Shown here: piece by piece, positions 5,918-7,578 of the stretch
How the letters are laid out: each line of letters starts with the position of its first letter
How positions within the stretch are numbered: position 1 is the first letter of the stretch
From: an uncultured Clostridia bacterium
GTDB lineage: Bacteria; Bacillota; Clostridia; TANB77; CAG-508
Assembly (NCBI GenBank): GCA_944393455.1
Contig: CALYAH010000135.1
Coordinates: forward strand, 1-7,578
Reading direction: 5' to 3'
Length of the DNA: 7,578 nucleotides
Made by a program: the position numbers and the translations under genes
The notes under the pieces: model-generated
What the model was told of the DNA's origin: nothing
Seen by the model: only the letters and a program-made list of their open reading frames with translations
Database searches by the model: none

Positions 5918-7511
5918 ATGAACGTTAAAGAAAAAAAGGAAAATTTAGACAAAGAAAATTTAGAAAAAAATTCTTCAAATACAACTATCATAAAAGAAAA
6001 CCTTTCAACAGAATCAGATAAAACTTCTCAAACGAATTTTGTTCCAATAAAGGAATCGCCAGAAAAAAAAGAAGTATCTATTTGGACTTTATTGATAGCA
6101 GTTGTTGTAAGTATTTTAATTTTATGTTTTTTGATTTTTACTGTATACAATACTCTAAATTCCAACATTGTATCAGGAGTTTCAATTAAAGGATTAGATG
6201 TTTCTAACATGAGTAAATCAGATGCTAAATATCAATTAGATAATTATTTGCAAAATTCTTTACCAGAAGAGATTAAACTAAAACACAATGATTTTGAAAC
6301 AACAATCTCTCTTTCTCAAATAAATGTATCTTTTAATACTAAAGCAGCTGTAAATAATGCTTATAATGTAGGAAGACAAGGAAATATTTTTCAAAATAAT
6401 TTGTATATATTATCTACTATGTTTGGTAAAACTAATATAGATGTAAATTTAGAATTAGATAAAGAACAATTATCAAAAAATTTAGAAGATATTTCAACTC
6501 AATTACCAGATAAGGTAGTTGAAAGTAGTTATTATATTGATGGCAATAATTTAATTGTAACAACTGGTAAAGAAGGTAATGTAATTGATATAGATGCTAC
6601 AATTAATGCCATAAGGGCTGCTATTTCTGACTTTTCATGTAAAGATTCAGCCATTGAAATAATTGTAACATCAAAACAACCAGAACCAATCGATGTTGAA
6701 AAAATACATAACGAAATTTATAAAGATCCAGTAGATGCTTACTATACACAAAATCCATTTAGTGTTTATCCTTCTGAAAACGGAGTAGATTTTAACGTTT
6801 CCATCGAAGAAGCTAAAGCAATTATTGGTGACCAAACTGCTGAGGAATATACTATTCCTTTAAAAATATTATATCCAAATGTAACAACTAATATGATTGG
6901 AACAGAAGCTTTTCCAGATTTATTATCTAGTTACTCAACTAAATATGCTGTTAGCAATAGAAATAGAACAACAAACTTAATATTAGCAGCTAATAAGATA
7001 AATGGAACTGTTTTAATGCCTGGAGAAACTTTTTCTTACAATAAAGTAGTCGGAGAAAGAACCATTGCCGCTGGATATAAAGAAGCACCTATTTATGTAA
7101 GCGGAGAAGTAGTAGATGGACTTCGGAGGAGGAATTTGTCAGATAACTTCAACTTTATATAATGCCGTTATTTATGCAAATCTAGAAATAACGCAAAGAA
7201 CTAATCATCAATTTGTTCCTTCTTATGTAACAGCAAGTAGGGATGCCACTGTAGTTTATGGTTCTATTGATTTTCAGTTTAAAAATAATAGAAATTACCC
7301 AATAAAATTAATTTGTTCTGTTTCTGGTGGTGTCGCAAGCTTTCAAATATTTGGCTTAAAACAAGAAGATGATTATGAGGTTGAAATTTCTTCTTATGAA
7401 ACTGGAAGAACTGCAACAGCAATTTATTCTGAAGCTTATAAGATTCTAAAGAAAGATGGAAAAGTAGTTAGTTCAGAATTATTATCTAAAGATACTTATA
7501 AAAGACATTAA
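5918..7511 (+). pseudogene. membrane-anchored VanW-domain protein with YoaR-like domains, split by a one-base frameshift
   Basis: With one base removed at 7118-7121 the product is 530 aa. Residues 1-53 are a charged cytoplasmic tail rich in Lys, Glu, Ser and Asn. Residues 54-77 are a membrane anchor (TLLIAVVVSILILCFLIFTV). Residues about 85-320 look like two extracellular YoaR-type putative peptidoglycan-binding repeats. Residues about 345-480 are the VanW domain (NRTTNLILAANKINGTVLMP, then GETFSYNKVVGERT). The core motif is read as DG in the first frame and FGGGICQITSTLYNA in the second, with its cysteine at 407. The protein ends LLSKDTYKRH, and nothing suggests C-terminal loss. ATG 5918 is chosen over the in-frame ATG 5894 because AAGGAG lies 6 bases upstream. 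Without correction, translation stops at 7162 after 22 residues beyond the usual sequence, losing the conserved half of the domain. The biochemical role of VanW is unknown; a cell-wall role is inferred. The family call is firm; whether the frameshift is real is open. Confidence 0.9.
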
Positions 7512-7551
7512 TGCTTTTATGGATGCTTTTTGGTGCTTTTTGATGCTTTTT
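7512..7551 (+). repeat. imperfect short tandem repeat of GATGCTTTTTGG
   Basis: Four copies of TGCTTTT(A/T), starting at 7512, 7524, 7534 and 7544, follow directly on the vanW stop codon with spacings of 12, 10 and 10 bases. Most read as variants of GATGCTTTTTGG. They are too irregular to code and lack a hairpin, so they are not an ordinary terminator. They lead straight into the GGGACGGAG motif. Confidence 0.7.
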
Positions 7552-7578
7552 GGGACGGAGTAAAAAAACATCAGTTAA
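7551..7578. repeat. possible left arm of a GGGAC-type palindromic element, cut by the window end
   Basis: TGGGACGGAGTAAAAAAACA at 7551-7570 aligns with GGGGACAGAGCAAAAATGTC in the arm of the element after ddl: both read GGGAC, a purine, GAG, a pyrimidine, then a run of A. Its partner arm would lie beyond the window, so the palindrome cannot be confirmed. GC-rich GGGAC blocks stand out in this AT-rich DNA. Confidence 0.45.

Noticed and set aside
6028..6210. Minus-strand open frame inside vanW
   Set aside because: It lies antisense to the start of a well-supported gene and has no recognisable domain.
7115..7135. Programmed +1 frameshifting as the main explanation of the vanW split
   Set aside because: No upstream Shine-Dalgarno-like stimulator at the spacing used by prfB and no conserved slippery site are visible, and VanW proteins are normally read in one frame. 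It is kept only as a minor alternative.
2830..7511. ddl plus VanW as a vancomycin-resistance cluster
   Set aside because: The ligase has the tyrosine omega loop of D-Ala-D-Ala enzymes, there is no VanH, VanX or VanRS, and VanW-domain proteins are common in Clostridia without resistance.

Overview
This is an AT-rich, low-GC window with strong purine-rich ribosome binding sites and textbook sigma-A-type promoters. It also carries a gene for an alpha/beta-type small acid-soluble spore protein. Together these point to an endospore-forming member of the Clostridia (Bacillota). The species cannot be named from the sequence.

Layout. (1) Positions 1-1711, minus strand: a small operon opened by a perfect-consensus promoter (TTGACA, 17 bp, TATAAT). 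It encodes two unrecognised proteins (174 and 104 aa) and the first half of a VirD4/TraG-type IV secretion coupling protein, so this is probably the edge of a conjugative or mobilisable element. The coupling-protein gene carries a one-base frameshift right before its Walker A motif and an in-frame TGA. (2) Positions 1731-2689, minus strand: a zinc-finger-less DnaJ/CbpA-like co-chaperone with its own promoter and an upstream terminator that ends the ddl transcript. (3) Positions 2704-5457, minus strand: a murF-ddl pair encoding the two ligases that make D-Ala-D-Ala and attach it to the UDP-MurNAc-tripeptide. Ddl is of the ordinary D-Ala-D-Ala type. Palindromic repeat DNA lies between the two genes and directly after ddl. 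(4) Positions 5461-5729, minus strand: a 59-aa spore-DNA-binding SASP with a long terminator hairpin. (5) Positions 5878-7511, plus strand: a divergent membrane-anchored VanW-domain protein, probably active at the cell wall, split by a single-base frameshift in its conserved GGGICQ motif. (6) Positions 7512-7578: a T-rich short repeat and a GGGACGGAG motif resembling the palindrome after ddl.

The most interesting points are a family of GGGAC-containing palindromic intergenic elements sitting right after the stop codons of ddl, murF and vanW; two matching frameshifts (an extra base in a TGGAC context) in two unrelated genes near the two ends of the window; and the two uncharacterised proteins encoded just ahead of the coupling protein. 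No RNA genes, CRISPR arrays or transposase genes were seen.
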